Notes: generated by a model not told the origin, from the letters alone. A stretch of DNA of 64,000 nt from JAWKIW01 sp046331175 (GCA_046331175.1 JAXLRI010000009.1:62001-126000); one strand, 5' to 3'. Positions 26,729 through 35,964 are shown, numbered from the stretch's first letter. Program-made: numbers and translations.

Positions 26729-28180
26729 TCAGGCGTCGTCGGGACCGACGAGCACGTGCTCGACGCGGCCCTTGCCGGCCCGCTTGGCGCGGTACAGGGC
26801 GGCGTCGGCCGCAGCGATGAGCCGGTCGGGCGCGACCGCGGTGAGGTCGTCCGCCACGGCCACCCCCGCCGACGCGCCGACGAGCACGACCGCGTCACCG
26901 GGGCGCGAGCCGTCGGCCGACGACGCCGCGATCGGGATCGGCTCGGCGGCGACGGCCACCAACCGCTCGGCCAGCCGGCAGGCCTCGTCGGCGTCGCGCA
27001 CGCCGTCGCAGAGCACGGCGAACTCGTCCCCGCCGATCCGGGCGACCAGGTCGCTGCCCCGCACGGTGACCCCGAACCGCTCGGCCAGCGTGGCCAGCAC
27101 GGCGTCGCCGGCCTCGTGGCCGTGGGTGTCGTTGACCGGCTTGAAGCCGTCGAGGTCGAGGTACACCACCGCCACCGCCTCGCCGGGCTCGGCGCCCGCC
27201 CGGAGCTGGGTGGTTCGGCGGTCGTGCACGCGGGCCGACCGCTCCAGCGCGGAGAAGAAGGCCGTCCGGTTGGCCAGCCCGGTGAGGGAGTCCTGCCGGG
27301 CGAGCCGCTCGAGCTCGGCCTGCTCGTAGCGGCTGGTGAGGGTGAGCCGCACGATGTCGACGGGCAGCTCGGACAGGTAGATGTCCATGAACATCCGCAC
27401 CCGTGGCGGCCGGTACCAGCACGCCAGCAGCGCGGGCGTGGCCGACGCGGGGTCGTCGATCGGGAAGATGCTGCCTCCCTCGATCCCCCGGGCGCGGGCC
27501 AGCTCGACGACGGGGCCAAGCGCCTCGCCGCGGGCGAGGAGCTCGTCGAGGTCCTGCACCGCCACCGACCCGCCGGTGGCCACCGCCTCGCCCCACGGCG
27601 TGCGCTCGTCGAGGTCCTGCACCCCGTCCACCACGCCCACCAGCGCCGGCGGCAGCGCGCCGGCCACCGACCGGCGGCCGTCGACCGCATCGAACGCCAC
27701 GCCGATCTCGAGCCCGGGGATCACCTCGGCGAGGTCGGTGGCGAGCGCGTCCAGCGCCTCGGGTCCACCGGCGCCCCGGGCGAGCAGGCCGAGCACGTGG
27801 GCGGCGGTGGTCTGGAACGGCGACCGGGAGAACATGAACACCAGCCAGTCCCGATCGGCGACGTGCACCCGGCTGGCCCCGACCTCGAGGGCCTCGTAGG
27901 TGCCGTCGCCGCGCAGCAGCCGGAAGGTGGTGGGGATCGGCCGAGGCGCTTCGCCGACCGTCTCGAGGCCCATGAGGGCGCGCTCGAGGTCGTCGGGGTG
28001 CACGAACTCGAAGGGCGAGCGGCCGATCAGCTCGTGGGGCTCCCAGCCGACGTCGCGGAAGGCCTCGTTGGCGAAGGCCACCACGCCGTTCTGGTCGGTG
28101 ACCGTGAGCATGTGGCGCGACTGCAAGATGCCCTCGACGAGCACCTCTGCCGGGATGTCGGCGTCGCCCAGGCCCTCCAC
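26729..28180 (-). CDS. PAS-GGDEF diguanylate cyclase
   Basis: Cytosolic protein of 483 aa. A PAS domain (about 18-115, VTDQNGVVAFANEAFRDVGW) is followed by a GAF-like region (about 130-290, EALATGGSVAVQDLDELL-type segments), and a GGDEF domain (about 310-480). The active site IGGDEF is intact with an RGSD inhibitory site five residues upstream, so it should make c-di-GMP under product control. The GTG start follows a minus-strand TAGCCT box by 8 nt and is probably leaderless. Confidence 0.9.
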   Translation of the reverse strand: MEGLGDADIPAEVLVEGILQSRHMLTVTDQNGVVAFANEAFRDVGWEPHELIGRSPFEFVHPDDLERALMGLETVGEAPRPIPTTFRLLRGDGTYEALEVGASRVHVADRDWLVFMFSRSPFQTTAAHVLGLLARGAGGPEALDALATDLAEVIPGLEIGVAFDAVDGRRSVAGALPPALVGVVDGVQDLDERTPWGEAVATGGSVAVQDLDELLARGEALGPVVELARARGIEGGSIFPIDDPASATPALLACWYRPPRVRMFMDIYLSELPVDIVRLTLTSRYEQAELERLARQDSLTGLANRTAFFSALERSARVHDRRTTQLRAGAEPGEAVAVVYLDLDGFKPVNDTHGHEAGDAVLATLAERFGVTVRGSDLVARIGGDEFAVLCDGVRDADEACRLAERLVAVAAEPIPIAASSADGSRPGDAVVLVGASAGVAVADDLTAVAPDRLIAAADAALYRAKRAGKGRVEHVLVGPDDA

Positions 28181-28188
28181 GGCGGCCG

Positions 28189-28194
28189 AGGCTA
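28189..28194 (-). promoter_or_regulatory. -10 box TAGCCT for PAS-GGDEF gene
   Basis: Minus-strand TAGCCT, 8 nt before the GTG. It shares a 92-bp divergent gap with the next promoter. Confidence 0.5.
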
Positions 28195-28259
28195 CCGGCG
28201 CCGGGCCGTGGGCGCCCCCGGTCGGACCCGGGCCGCCGACCGGGGCGGCGGCGGGTCGG

Positions 28260-28265
28260 TAGCGT
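28260..28265 (+). promoter_or_regulatory. -10 box TAGCGT for leaderless membrane-protein gene
   Basis: TAGCGT then 7 nt to the ATG. Confidence 0.55.
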
Positions 28266-28272
28266 GCCGGGG

Positions 28273-30078
28273 ATGCGCCGGGGGACGCGCTCGGGGATCG
28301 CCCGGGGGATCGTGACGTCGGCCGTGCCCGTCGCCGTTGCGGTGGTGCTCACCTGGCCCCTCGTCGCGAACCTGCGGACCGCCCTGCCGCTCGGTCGTGA
28401 GGCGGTCGCCACCGTGCCCCGCTTCAACCTCTGGACCCTCGACTGGACCCGCCTCCAGCTCGGCCGCGGGTGGACGTCGTGGTGGGACGCGCCGATCTTC
28501 CACCCGACCCCGGGCGCCTTCGCGCTGTCCGAGCCCCAGCCCCTCACCGGGCTGGTGGCGGCGCCGTTCACGTGGCTCGCGTCCGATCCGGTCGTCGGGT
28601 ACGGAGTGGTGCTGCTGCTCGGCCTGGCCCTCGCCGGCATCGGGGCCACCCGCCTCGCCCGCCGCCTGGGGGTGGCGACGGGGCCGGCGGTGGCCGCCGG
28701 CGTGCTGGCCCAGGCCCTCCCGTTCGTGGCGGCCCAGCTGGGCGTGTTGCAGCTGGTGATGGTGTTCCCCGCCTTCTTCGCCCTCGACGCGCTGCTCGCG
28801 TGGGACCGCACCGGTCGGCGGCGCTGGGCGCTGGCGCTCGGAGCCTGGCTCGCCGTGGCCTTCCTCACCTGCTCGTACTACGGCCTGTTCCTCCTGACCG
28901 TCGGGGGCGCGGCCTCGCTGACCCTGCTGTGGCCCCGTCGGCCCCGAGGCGCGACCGACCCCGACGGCGAGGCTCGCGACGACCCGGACCACGCCGGCGA
29001 GGCCGACCGGGCGATCGCACCCGGGTGGCGGCGGCGGGTCGTCGACCTGGCCCTGGCCGCGGTGGTGCTCGGCGTGCTCGCCGGGCCGGTCCTGGTGGCC
29101 CAGCTGCGGCTCACCAGCGACTACCGGCGAGGCGACCAGACGATCCTCGACAACAGCGCCACCCCGGCCGATTGGCTCCACCTGCCCGACGGCGCGGTCG
29201 GAGCCCGGCTCACCACGGCGGTCGGCGGCGAGGACGTCGCTCACGAGGACGCCCTCTACCCCGGCACCATCCTGCTCGCCCTGGCGGGGACCGGCGTCGC
29301 GCTGGCGGTGGCCGCCGACCGGCGATCGCCCACCCCCGACGGCGCGGCGCGGCGCCGGGCGCTGGTGCTGCTGGGCGCCGTGGCGGTGGTCGCCTTCGCC
29401 CTCAGCTTCGGGCTCACCGTGCAGCTCGGCGGCTGGCACCCCTACGACCTGGTGCGGCACGTCCCCGGCTTCGCCGAGCTGCGCAGCCCGTTCCGCGCCG
29501 GCGTGCTCGTGCAGGTCGCGCTGGTGCCGGCGGCGGCCCTCACGCTCGACGCCCTGTGGCGCCACCGACGCCACTGGGGGCCGGCGGCGGTCGTGGCGGT
29601 GTGCCTGTTGGCCGTGCTCGAGGTGTGGCCGTTCCCGCAGCGCCTGGCCGAGGTGCCCCCCGCCGCCGCCGGAGGTCCGCCGACCGCCTGGGCGTCCTGG
29701 CTGGCCGACCAGCCCGGGGCCGGTGCGGGGATCGACGGCGGCGCGGTGGCGTTCGTGCCCTTCCCCGAGACCAACGCCACCGCCTCCTACGAGCAGACCA
29801 CCGGCTGGATGCTGGAGGGCCTCGACAGCCGGTGGCCGACCGTCAACGGCTACTCGGGGCTGTTCCCCGCCGAGTACGACGAGCTCGAGGCGGCGATGCG
29901 GGCGGGCTTCCCGCGCCCCGAGACGATCCGGGCGTTGCGGGACCGGCGCGTGCGGTTCGTGGTGGTGGACCGGCGGTGGCTGCTGCCGAGCGACCTGGTC
30001 GAGCTGGCCCGCTTCCCCGACGACCTCCGCGAGGTCCACACCGACGATGAGGTCGTCATCTACGCGCTGACGGCATGA
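28273..30078 (+). CDS. Polytopic membrane protein, GT-C/YfhO-like
   Basis: Membrane protein of 601 aa with about 10 hydrophobic helices and a C-terminal extracytoplasmic domain of roughly 150 residues (VAFVPFPETNATASYEQTTG, NGYSGLFPAEYDELE, VRFVVVDRRWLLP). The layout, with an early acidic loop NLWTLDWTRLQLGRG and a late soluble domain, recalls GT-C fold or YfhO-type lipid-linked sugar transferases, but no signature is decisive. An alternative GTG three codons upstream overlaps the -10 box. The acyltransferase genes that follow point to envelope or lipid modification. Confidence 0.7.
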   Translation: MRRGTRSGIARGIVTSAVPVAVAVVLTWPLVANLRTALPLGREAVATVPRFNLWTLDWTRLQLGRGWTSWWDAPIFHPTPGAFALSEPQPLTGLVAAPFTWLASDPVVGYGVVLLLGLALAGIGATRLARRLGVATGPAVAAGVLAQALPFVAAQLGVLQLVMVFPAFFALDALLAWDRTGRRRWALALGAWLAVAFLTCSYYGLFLLTVGGAASLTLLWPRRPRGATDPDGEARDDPDHAGEADRAIAPGWRRRVVDLALAAVVLGVLAGPVLVAQLRLTSDYRRGDQTILDNSATPADWLHLPDGAVGARLTTAVGGEDVAHEDALYPGTILLALAGTGVALAVAADRRSPTPDGAARRRALVLLGAVAVVAFALSFGLTVQLGGWHPYDLVRHVPGFAELRSPFRAGVLVQVALVPAAALTLDALWRHRRHWGPAAVVAVCLLAVLEVWPFPQRLAEVPPAAAGGPPTAWASWLADQPGAGAGIDGGAVAFVPFPETNATASYEQTTGWMLEGLDSRWPTVNGYSGLFPAEYDELEAAMRAGFPRPETIRALRDRRVRFVVVDRRWLLPSDLVELARFPDDLREVHTDDEVVIYALTA

Positions 30079-30112
30079 TCTCCCCCGACCACGAACGGAC
30101 GGCGGATCGACC

Positions 30113-30859
30113 ATGACGAGCGACACGGGGAACGACGAGGGCCTCCGCTACGAGCAGCTCGTGGCGGACGGGACGGCCCGCCTGGGCGTGGCGATCGGCC
30201 GCCCCGGTCGCTCGCGCTGGTACCACTGGATCGTCGGCGGGTTGATCCGGGTCTTCCTGCTGGCCATCCGACCGTGGCAGCGCATCCACATCGTCGGCGA
30301 GGAGCACATCCCCCGCACCGGGCCGGTCGTGCTGGTCGGCAACCACGAGTCGTTCATGGACCCGATCGTGGTGGTGGCCAAGGTCTGGCGTCCGATCACC
30401 GCCTTCGCCAAGGCCGAGCACTTCCGCGGCCGGTTCGGCTGGTTCTACCGGGGCATGGGCCAGATCCCCCTCGAGCGGGGGGCGGCCGGCGCCACCGACT
30501 GGTCGCTGGCGATCGGTACGTCGATCCTGCGCCAGGGCGGCGCCGTGGCCGTCTACCCCGAGGCCACCCGGGTGCCCGGCATCGTCTGCCACTACTTCGG
30601 CCGGCTGGTCATCCCGCTGCTCGAGGGATGCCCGGGCGTGCCGCTGGTCCCGCTCGCCGTCACCTACGAGAAGCGACGCTTCGGCACGGTCGCCGTGATC
30701 CGCGTCGGTGAGGCCCGCCACCTCACCGGCGACCTGACGGCGCGCAGCGACGAGATCATGCGCGACCTTCGACTGTGGACGGCCGCGACCGCCGGCCTGC
30801 CGACGACCAACGAGCACGCCCGGGACCTGAAGGAGCGCCGGTCTCGTGACCAGGGCTGA
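30113..30859 (+). CDS. PlsC-like 1-acylglycerol-3-phosphate acyltransferase
   Basis: Membrane-associated acyltransferase of 248 aa transferring acyl groups to a lysophospholipid or related acceptor. One N-terminal hydrophobic segment (about 39-52) precedes the HX4D catalytic motif (His78, Asp83 in GNHESFMD). Motif III reads YPEATRVPG rather than the more usual PEGTRS. It lies 34 nt after the polytopic protein gene, probably the same transcript. The ATG lacks a clear Shine-Dalgarno. Confidence 0.9.
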   Translation: MTSDTGNDEGLRYEQLVADGTARLGVAIGRPGRSRWYHWIVGGLIRVFLLAIRPWQRIHIVGEEHIPRTGPVVLVGNHESFMDPIVVVAKVWRPITAFAKAEHFRGRFGWFYRGMGQIPLERGAAGATDWSLAIGTSILRQGGAVAVYPEATRVPGIVCHYFGRLVIPLLEGCPGVPLVPLAVTYEKRRFGTVAVIRVGEARHLTGDLTARSDEIMRDLRLWTAATAGLPTTNEHARDLKERRSRDQG

Positions 30860-30893
30860 ACCGCCCGGAGGCGGGCCCGGCCACGGCGGCACC

Positions 30894-30899
30894 TACGCT
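30894..30899 (+). promoter_or_regulatory. -10 box TACGCT before acyltransferase-3 gene
   Basis: TACGCT is 8 nt from the ATG at 30908 and 5 nt from a GTG at 30905; either could be the leaderless start. Confidence 0.5.
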
Positions 30900-30907
30900 C
30901 GCCGGTG

Positions 30908-32056
30908 ATGGCCGACACCGCCCCGACACCCGGCGAGGCCACCGCGGCGACGCCGCCCGCGACCGGCCGGCGCGACGTGTACGTCGACTTCCTGCGCGGC
31001 TTCTCGCTGGTCGTCGTGGTGGTGTGGCACTGGGTGTTCAGCATCTACTACGTGGGCGACGGCCAGTTCCGGGCCACCTCGGTGCTGCAGTTCAGCTACG
31101 CCCTGTGGCCGCTCACCTGGGTGTTCCAGGTGATGCCGCTGTTCTTCGTCGTCGGTGGGTACGTCCACCGGCGGACCTGGCACTCGATCCGGGCGCGGGG
31201 TGGCGGCTACTGGTCGTTGGTCGGTGGCCGTGCCGCTCGCCTGGTGGTGCCGTCGCTCGCCCTGATCGCCGGCTGGGTCGTCCTCGGCCTGCTGGCGGTC
31301 GCCTACTACGGCGACCGCGACCTCGTGCTGTCCGCCGTCGTCATCGTGCTGAGCCCCCTCTGGTTCATCGCCGTGTACCTGCTGCTCGTCGTGATCGCGC
31401 CGCCGATGGTGGCGCTGCACGACCGCTTCGGGCCCGCCGTCCTCGTGGTGCTGGTCGGCCTCGCCTTCGTCGACGACGTCCTGCGCTTCGCCCACGGCGC
31501 CGAGTGGGCCGCCATCGCCAACACCCTCGTGGTGTGGGCGGCGTGCCACCAGCTCGGCTTCTTCTGGGACCGCCTCGTCGGCGGACCGCGGTCGTGGGCC
31601 GCCGCCTTCGCCCTGGGCGGGGGCATCACCCTGTTCGGGCTGATCGAGACGGGCTTCTACCCGGCCTCGATGGTCGGCGTGCCCGGCGACCAGATCTCCA
31701 ACATGGCGCCGCCGACCGTCGCCCTGCTCGGGGTGTGCCGCCTGCAGACCGGCCTCGCCGTCCTGGCCCGCCCCCCGCTGCAGCGTCGCCTGGAGGCCGG
31801 CGGGCGCTGGACGCGCGCCAACGAGCTGGTCAACCGGTTCAGCATGCCGCTGTTCCTCTTCCACACGACCGGCATGGCCATCGCGCTGTACCTGCTGTGG
31901 AAGGTGTTCGACTACACGCCGCCGGCCACCGTCGACCTCGACTGGTGGCTCAGCCGGTTCCTGGTGCTGGCCGCCGGCATCGCCGTCACCATCCCGATCA
32001 TCCTGCTGTTCGGTCGCCGGTGGACCAGGCCCGTCCCGTCCGCCGGCTCGACGTAG
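30908..32056 (+). CDS. Acyltransferase family 3 (OafA/YrhL-like) membrane protein
   Basis: Integral membrane acyltransferase of 382 aa with about 10 helices, moving acyl groups onto extracytoplasmic sugars or lipids. The family entry motif is present: RRDVYVDFLRGFSLVVVVVW then HW, with the conserved Arg and His of the first helix, and MPLFFVVGGYV in helix 2. The C-terminus is short; there is no SGNH fusion. A GTG one codon upstream is an alternative start. The neighbouring PlsC homologue and GT-C-like protein suggest a small lipid/glycan modification group. Confidence 0.88.
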   Translation: MADTAPTPGEATAATPPATGRRDVYVDFLRGFSLVVVVVWHWVFSIYYVGDGQFRATSVLQFSYALWPLTWVFQVMPLFFVVGGYVHRRTWHSIRARGGGYWSLVGGRAARLVVPSLALIAGWVVLGLLAVAYYGDRDLVLSAVVIVLSPLWFIAVYLLLVVIAPPMVALHDRFGPAVLVVLVGLAFVDDVLRFAHGAEWAAIANTLVVWAACHQLGFFWDRLVGGPRSWAAAFALGGGITLFGLIETGFYPASMVGVPGDQISNMAPPTVALLGVCRLQTGLAVLARPPLQRRLEAGGRWTRANELVNRFSMPLFLFHTTGMAIALYLLWKVFDYTPPATVDLDWWLSRFLVLAAGIAVTIPIILLFGRRWTRPVPSAGST

Positions 32057-32064
32057 GCGACGAC

Positions 32065-32393
32065 GTGGCGGGACCCCCGACGAGGCGCCTCGTGGTCGCG
32101 CTGGCCGCGGGGGTGGTGGTGGCCGCGGCCGACAACCTGCTCACCAACCTCGCCCTGCCGGGTGGGAGATCGACCGGGTCAACCCGGTGCTGCGCGACGC
32201 CTCCACCGGCGTGTCGGCGGCGTCGCTCCTGGGCGTGCTGGCCGCGGTGGTGAGCACCGCGGCGGCCGGGCTGGTGCTGTGCTTCCTGCGCCTGCGGTCG
32301 CGCAGCCTGGTGGCGCCGATCCTGGTGCACCTCGCCACCAACGACCTCGGCTACGTGGCCGCCTGGTGGGCGTGGGGCGGCGTCGGGCGCTGA
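32065..32393 (+). pseudogene. CPBP-family intramembrane protease, internally deleted and frameshifted
   Basis: The first 32 codons (GTG start) encode a helix typical of CPBP proteases, VVAAADNLLTNLALP. The frame then shifts near 32160, and the other frame continues with WEIDRVNPVLRDASTGVSAA, LRLRSRSLVAPILVHLATND and LGYVAAWW, the family C-terminus with the H-x3-N motif. The central part, with the catalytic EExxxR helix and the first His motif, is absent. Roughly 100 residues have been lost together with one frame change, so the product cannot be an active protease. Confidence 0.7.
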
Positions 32394-32420
32394 CCGGGCG
32401 GGGCGCCCGTCGGCCCCAGC

Positions 32421-33068
32421 TCAGGCCTCGGGCGGCAGGGGATACGGGTCGAGGGCCGCCTCGAACACGGCGAAGACGTCGAGCCCGTAGGACTCGGCGG
32501 CGCCCCGGCCCACCTGCAGCACGGCCATGAGCAGCGCCAGGATGATGGTGATGGAGCCGCCGGCGATGCGATCGGCGTCGATGTCGTCGCGCACGTTGCC
32601 GGCGAGCTGGTCGGCCCGGAGGCGGTCGGCCACCGCCTTGCGCAGCTCGGACAGCGCGGGGATCTCGATCATGCGCTCGGTGACGTGGGGCTCGAGGCCG
32701 GCCAGGACCCGGCGGGCGAGCGGGTGGCGCTCGACGGCGTCGACCAGGGTGATCAGCAGCGTGTCGCGCCAGGCCTTGGCGTCGTCTTCGAAGATGTGGG
32801 ACACGCCCTCCTGGATGACGGCGGCGGCGTCCTCGTCGAGGGCGGCCAGGAACAGCGCCTCCTTGTTCGGGAAGTAGGCGTAGGTGACGGTGCTGCCGAC
32901 GTCGGCGTCGCGGGCGATGTCGGCCACCGACGAGGCCCGGAAGCCGTCGCGCCCGAAGCGCTCGATGGCCGCCCGCAGGATGGCCTGGCGGGTCTGGGCC
33001 CCCTTGCCGGTGGCTGGCTCGTCACGCTTCGTGGCGGCAGCGGTCGAGTGCGCGGTGCCCCTGGGCAT
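32421..33068 (-). CDS. TetR-family regulator of the divergent oxidation cluster
   Basis: Repressor of 215 aa. The HTH region reads TRQAILRAAIERFGRDGFRA, SSVADIARDADVGSTVTYAY and FPNKEALFLAAL. The C-terminal domain has an ERHPLARRVLAGLEPHVTERM helix typical of regulators of lipid-related genes. The ATG lies 6 nt after a minus-strand TACCCT box, with a 17-bp palindrome just behind it. The divergent genes encode a PF10118 protein, an FAD monooxygenase and an SDR, which it presumably represses. Confidence 0.9.
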   Translation of the reverse strand: MPRGTAHSTAAATKRDEPATGKGAQTRQAILRAAIERFGRDGFRASSVADIARDADVGSTVTYAYFPNKEALFLAALDEDAAAVIQEGVSHIFEDDAKAWRDTLLITLVDAVERHPLARRVLAGLEPHVTERMIEIPALSELRKAVADRLRADQLAGNVRDDIDADRIAGGSITIILALLMAVLQVGRGAAESYGLDVFAVFEAALDPYPLPPEA

Positions 33069-33074
33069 GTGACG

Positions 33075-33080
33075 AGGGTA
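33075..33080 (-). promoter_or_regulatory. -10 box TACCCT for leaderless tetR-family gene
   Basis: Minus-strand TACCCT, 6 nt before the ATG. Confidence 0.6.
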
Positions 33081-33086
33081 TCAGAA

Positions 33087-33123
33087 TTGAGGGATTGAGG
33101 GAATCCCTCAAATCCACTAGAGT
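33087..33123 (+). promoter_or_regulatory. Operator and promoter of the PF10118/monooxygenase/SDR cluster
   Basis: TTGAGGGAATCCCTCAA (33095-33111) is a perfect 17-bp palindrome, preceded by an extra half-site TTGAGGGAT (33087-33095). TTGAGG of the palindrome is also a plausible -35, 17 nt before TAGAGT (33118-33123). A repressor bound here would occlude both divergent promoters. Confidence 0.75.
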
Positions 33124-33207
33124 GGCGCCCACGCCGGCGACGACGCCGCCGAGCCCACGATCCGCCAGCCCTCCACCCGACCCACCACCGCTTCCCGGGA
33201 GCCCGAC

Positions 33208-34134
33208 GTGACCATCACCGCCACGCCCGAGACCACCGCCGACACGCCGACGAGCGCTGCCGCCGCCGCCGTGCAGTCGAGCAACGCCGCCCACACGGTG
33301 CCCACCCGCCGCATCTCCTTCGAGGAGGTGGTGGCCACCGTGCCCAAGCACTTCGCCGAGCACGGCGACCTCATCAACAGCCACATCGTGGCCGCCCTCA
33401 CCTCGGTCTTCCCCGACGGCGAGGACTACTTCGTCCGGTCGGTGCGCCGCTTCCGCGACCAGATCACCGACCCGGTCCTCAAGCGCCAGGTGAACGGCTT
33501 CATCGGCCAGGAGTCGGTGCACGGCCGCGAGCACCGGGTGTTCAACGAGCGCCTCGACGAGCTGGGCTACGGCACCAAGCGGGCCGAGCGGGTGACCCGG
33601 GCGGTCCTGCGGGGCCGCGAGCGGATCACCTCGGCCAAGTCGAACCTCGCCGTCACCGCCGCCCTCGAGCACTTCACCGCCACCCTCGCCGAGCTGCTGC
33701 TGCGCGACGAGGACTTCCGCCGCAGCGCCGGCCACCAGGCGGTCCAGGACCTGTTCGTGTGGCACGCCCTCGAGGAGGCCGAGCACAAGGCCGTCGCCTT
33801 CGACGTCTACCGGGCCGTCGGCGGCAGCGAGCGCATGCGCATCGGCTCCATGAAGGTGATCCGCAAGGGCTTCATCACCGCCATGGCCTTCCAGGTGACG
33901 CTGTCGGTCCTCATGGACCCGGCCACCTACCGCCGCGGCAACCTGCGCACGAGCCTCCGCCGCTTCAAGACCTCGCCGTTCCTGCGCAAGGAGCTGCGCG
34001 AGCAGCTGCGGGCCTACGACCGGGTGGGCTTCCACCCCGACGACATCGACACCGACGACCTGGTCGCCGAGTGGCGCGAGAAGCTGTTCGGCGACGAGGG
34101 GTCGCTGAACGTGCTGCTGGCGTCGGCCGCCTGA
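33208..34134 (+). CDS. PF10118 metal-dependent hydrolase-like protein
   Basis: A 308-aa protein of the Metal_hydrol (PF10118) family, predicted di-iron or similar helical bundle. Metal-ligand-like Glu/His pairs are visible: GQESVHGREHR, a LEHF segment and WHALEEAEHKAVAFDVY. A 35-residue Thr/Ala-rich leader precedes the domain. The GTG start has GGGAG at suitable spacing. These proteins recur beside flavin monooxygenases and SDRs in Actinobacteria; their reaction is not established. First gene of the TetR-controlled cluster, followed by a spacer containing tandem repeats. Confidence 0.85.
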   Translation: MTITATPETTADTPTSAAAAAVQSSNAAHTVPTRRISFEEVVATVPKHFAEHGDLINSHIVAALTSVFPDGEDYFVRSVRRFRDQITDPVLKRQVNGFIGQESVHGREHRVFNERLDELGYGTKRAERVTRAVLRGRERITSAKSNLAVTAALEHFTATLAELLLRDEDFRRSAGHQAVQDLFVWHALEEAEHKAVAFDVYRAVGGSERMRIGSMKVIRKGFITAMAFQVTLSVLMDPATYRRGNLRTSLRRFKTSPFLRKELREQLRAYDRVGFHPDDIDTDDLVAEWREKLFGDEGSLNVLLASAA

Positions 34135-34147
34135 GCCGGCCGACGAG

Positions 34148-34199
34148 CCGACCACCCCGGCCGACCACCCCGGCCGACCACCCCGGCCGACCACCCCGG
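34148..34199. repeat. Four perfect tandem copies of a 13-bp unit
   Basis: CCGACCACCCCGG repeated four times without spacers, then a partial copy, in the gap between the PF10118 gene and the monooxygenase gene. The unit length is not a multiple of three and no frame runs through it. Copy number probably varies by slippage. Confidence 0.85.
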
Positions 34200-34325
34200 C
34201 CGGTCACCCGAGCCGTCACCGAAGCCACCACACGCCCACCACACCGCCGCCACGCCAGGCTCCAGCACCGTCGCACCGGCTCCGGCCGGACCGATCGACA
34301 CCGTTCCGCAGGGGGGACCCCGAAG

Positions 34326-35855
34326 ATGACCGACACCATCGACCGCACCACCACGGGCGGCGACGCCGACGTCGAGCACCTCGACGTGCTGATCATCGGG
34401 GCCGGTCTGTCGGGGATCGGTGCCGCCCACCACATGGAGACCGACTGCCCGTGGGCCACCTACGCGGTGTTCGAGGCCCGGGGCTCCATCGGCGGGACGT
34501 GGGACCTCTTCCGGTACCCCGGCATCCGGTCCGACTCCGACATGCACACGCTGGGCTACCCGTTCCGCCCCTGGACCGGTGAGAAGTCCATCGCCGACGG
34601 CGAGTCGATCCTGCAGTACATCAAGGACACCGCCGCCGAGGCCGGCATCGACCGCAAGATCCGGTTCCACCACCGCATCACCCGGGCCGAGTGGTCCACC
34701 GCCGACGCCGTCTGGCACGTCACCGCCGAGCGCACCGACACCGACGAGGTGGTCGAGCTCACCTGCTCGTTCCTCTTCTCGTGCAGCGGCTACTACCGCT
34801 ACGACCGCGGCTACGTGCCCGACTTCGCCGGCATGGACGACTTCGGCGGCCAGATCGTGCACCCGCAGTTCTGGCCGGAGGACCTCGACTACTCGGGCAA
34901 GCGGGTCGTCGTGATCGGCTCGGGTGCCACCGCCGTCACCCTGGTCCCGTCGATGGCCACCGACGCCGCCCACGTCACGATGCTGCAGCGCTCCCCCACC
35001 TACATGGCCTCGGTGCCCACCAAGAACCCGGTGGCCAAGGCGGTGCGCGCCGTGCTGCCGGCCAAGGCCGCCGCCTCGGTCCTCAAGTGGCTCAACGCGG
35101 TGATGACCCAGGCCATCTACTTCTTCAGCCAGCGACGCCCGCAGGTCATGAAGAAGGTGCTGCGCAAGGGCCTCGAGCGCGAGCTGCCCGCCGGCTACGA
35201 CATCGACACCCACTTCTCGCCCAAGTACAACCCGTGGGACCAGCGGCTCTGCGCGGTGGCCGACGGCGACCTGTTCCGGGCCATCCGCAAGGGCGACGTC
35301 GACGTCGTCACCGACACCATCGATCACTTCACCGCCGACGGCATCGTCCTGTCGTCGGGCCGCGAGCTGGCCGCCGACGTCGTCGTGCCGGCCACCGGCC
35401 TCGAGCTGCTGTTCATCGGTGGCATCGAGCTGACGGTCGACGGCGAGAAGGTCGACCTCGCCGATCGCCTCGCCTACAAGGGGATGATGCTCGAGGGCGT
35501 GCCGAACTTCGCCATGGCGGTGGGCTACACCAACGCCTCCTGGACGCTGAAGGCCGACCTCACGTGTGGGGCCGTCGCCCGCCTGCTCAACACGCTGCGC
35601 GAGCGGCGCCTGCGCCAGGCCACGCCCACCAACCAGGACCCGACGGTGCAGCGCCAGCCGCTGCTCGGCCTGCAGTCGGGCTACATCACCCGGTCGGCCG
35701 ACCGCTTCCCGAAGCAGGGCTCGCGGTTCCCGTGGCAGGTGTACCAGAGCTACCTCCGCGACTACCGGGCCATGAAGCTGCGCGACATCGTCGACGACGA
35801 CCTCGTGCTGTCCAACCCGGTCCCGGCCCGGCGCCCGGTCCGCCAGGCGTCCTGA
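34326..35855 (+). CDS. FAD-dependent monooxygenase, Baeyer-Villiger/EthA-MymA type
   Basis: NADPH/FAD monooxygenase of 509 aa. The first Rossmann motif LIIGAGLSGIG (about 23-33) binds FAD. The Baeyer-Villiger fingerprint FxGxxxHxxxWP is met by FGGQIVHPQFWP, and the second dinucleotide motif is VIGSGATAVT. The C-terminal part (YTNASWTLKADLTCGAVARLL) is the pattern of the EthA/MymA subgroup. The preferred substrate is probably a ketone or hydrophobic acyl compound (family inference). AGGGGGGAC precedes the ATG. Central enzyme of the TetR-regulated cluster. Confidence 0.92.
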   Translation: MTDTIDRTTTGGDADVEHLDVLIIGAGLSGIGAAHHMETDCPWATYAVFEARGSIGGTWDLFRYPGIRSDSDMHTLGYPFRPWTGEKSIADGESILQYIKDTAAEAGIDRKIRFHHRITRAEWSTADAVWHVTAERTDTDEVVELTCSFLFSCSGYYRYDRGYVPDFAGMDDFGGQIVHPQFWPEDLDYSGKRVVVIGSGATAVTLVPSMATDAAHVTMLQRSPTYMASVPTKNPVAKAVRAVLPAKAAASVLKWLNAVMTQAIYFFSQRRPQVMKKVLRKGLERELPAGYDIDTHFSPKYNPWDQRLCAVADGDLFRAIRKGDVDVVTDTIDHFTADGIVLSSGRELAADVVVPATGLELLFIGGIELTVDGEKVDLADRLAYKGMMLEGVPNFAMAVGYTNASWTLKADLTCGAVARLLNTLRERRLRQATPTNQDPTVQRQPLLGLQSGYITRSADRFPKQGSRFPWQVYQSYLRDYRAMKLRDIVDDDLVLSNPVPARRPVRQAS

Positions 35856-35964
35856 TCCAGCCGAACCCGTCGATCCGACCGATCCGACCGATCCCAGCGG
35901 ACCGACCACCGCACCACCCACCGATCTCCAGCCCATCGCAAGCGCTCACCAGGGGGACCCGAAC

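Noticed and set aside
34148..34199. Tandem repeats as a CRISPR or replication iteron array
   Set aside because: There are no spacers between copies, the unit is 13 bp of simple G+C sequence, and no replication gene is near.
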